A DNA stretch of 50,952 nucleotides. It comes from Butyrivibrio sp. (GTDB taxonomy: Bacteria > Bacillota > Clostridia > Lachnospirales > Lachnospiraceae). The stretch's first letter is position 1. Each line of letters opens with the position of its first letter. Under the pieces are notes generated by a model, which was given only the letters and a program-made list of their open reading frames with translations, did not search any database and was not told where the DNA came from. The translations under genes were made by a program, and so were the position numbers. Below, one piece after another: positions 50,814-50,952 of this stretch. The stretch lies in assembly GCA_024694565.1 (NCBI GenBank), contig JAILJR010000034.1, positions 1 through 50,952 on the forward strand, read 5' to 3'.

Positions 50814-50952
50814 GGGCATTGAGCTTTCTGCAGTATTGATTCAATTGGTCCTTGTTGACAAGAATGGTTTCACAGGTATTATCTAAATGCTATAACAGAA
50901 CGATACCCACGATTAGCGTTTGTTTACCCTGGAATATTCCTCGAAAAGCCTG

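Noticed and set aside
50425..50886. 153-codon plus-strand ORF at the right end
   Set aside because: It reads through the terminator hairpin and is antisense to the minus-strand remnant. Its composition is that of a shadow frame and it has no ribosome binding site.

Overview
The window is about 51 kb of chromosome from what looks like an anaerobic Firmicute, most likely Lachnospiraceae and of Butyrivibrio/Pseudobutyrivibrio type. This is inferred from strong AGGAGG-type ribosome binding sites, moderate GC, Gram-positive-style lipoprotein and surface proteins, and general protein character. No rRNA or tRNA gene was seen to settle it.

Positions 1-8.7 kb hold housekeeping and regulatory genes. 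They begin with the tail of a response regulator and a ~200 bp imperfect inverted-repeat element, followed by pyrF. Next come a tandem degenerate GHKL-like protein with a STAS anti-sigma-antagonist-like protein, a three-gene polar amino acid ABC importer, an AbgB-like M20 amidohydrolase, a second STAS protein, and one membrane protein on the minus strand. Positions 8.9-12.7 kb hold a large membrane-anchored surface protein, the C-terminal relic of a class III nucleotide cyclase, and a small protein that pairs a double-glycine (bacteriocin-type) leader with a zinc ribbon.

Positions 12.9-50.4 kb are one long co-oriented cluster encoding a contractile injection system (CIS) of the phage-tail/Afp/PVC kind. 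The recognisable machine parts are a Pvc16-like (DUF4255) terminator, PAAR-like DUF4280, sheath, inner tube, a small zinc-ribbon protein, two CIS-tube adaptor paralogues, a gp27-like hub, a separate gp5-like spike, gp25, two baseplate-J-like wedge proteins, a tail-protein-I homologue and an Afp15-like AAA+ ATPase. There is no capsid, portal, terminase, integrase or lysis gene, so this is not a prophage.

The cluster is unusual because the tail genes are flanked and interleaved with envelope and signalling genes. At the 5' end are a fibre-like protein, a membrane protein, a membrane-bound pseudo-cyclase, a membrane-anchored MORN-repeat protein, a TolC-like coiled-coil exported protein and a 1000-residue Gly/Ser/Ala-rich membrane-anchored protein. 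At the 3' end are a STAS protein translationally coupled to an FtsE-like ATPase that lacks an FtsX partner, a membrane GHKL kinase-like protein lacking an obvious phospho-acceptor histidine domain, and an SH3b protein with a Pro-Glu stalk. The simplest reading (inference) is a cell-anchored injection machine that must be coordinated with, or pass through, a thick wall.

Two details deserve the most attention. The zinc-ribbon gene carries an AAATTTT slippery heptamer exactly where the -1 frame opens into a conserved-looking 73-residue extension with no start codon of its own. Identical TTGTACAA palindromes also sit at the candidate operon promoter and just before its first gene. No clear toxin or effector gene is visible.
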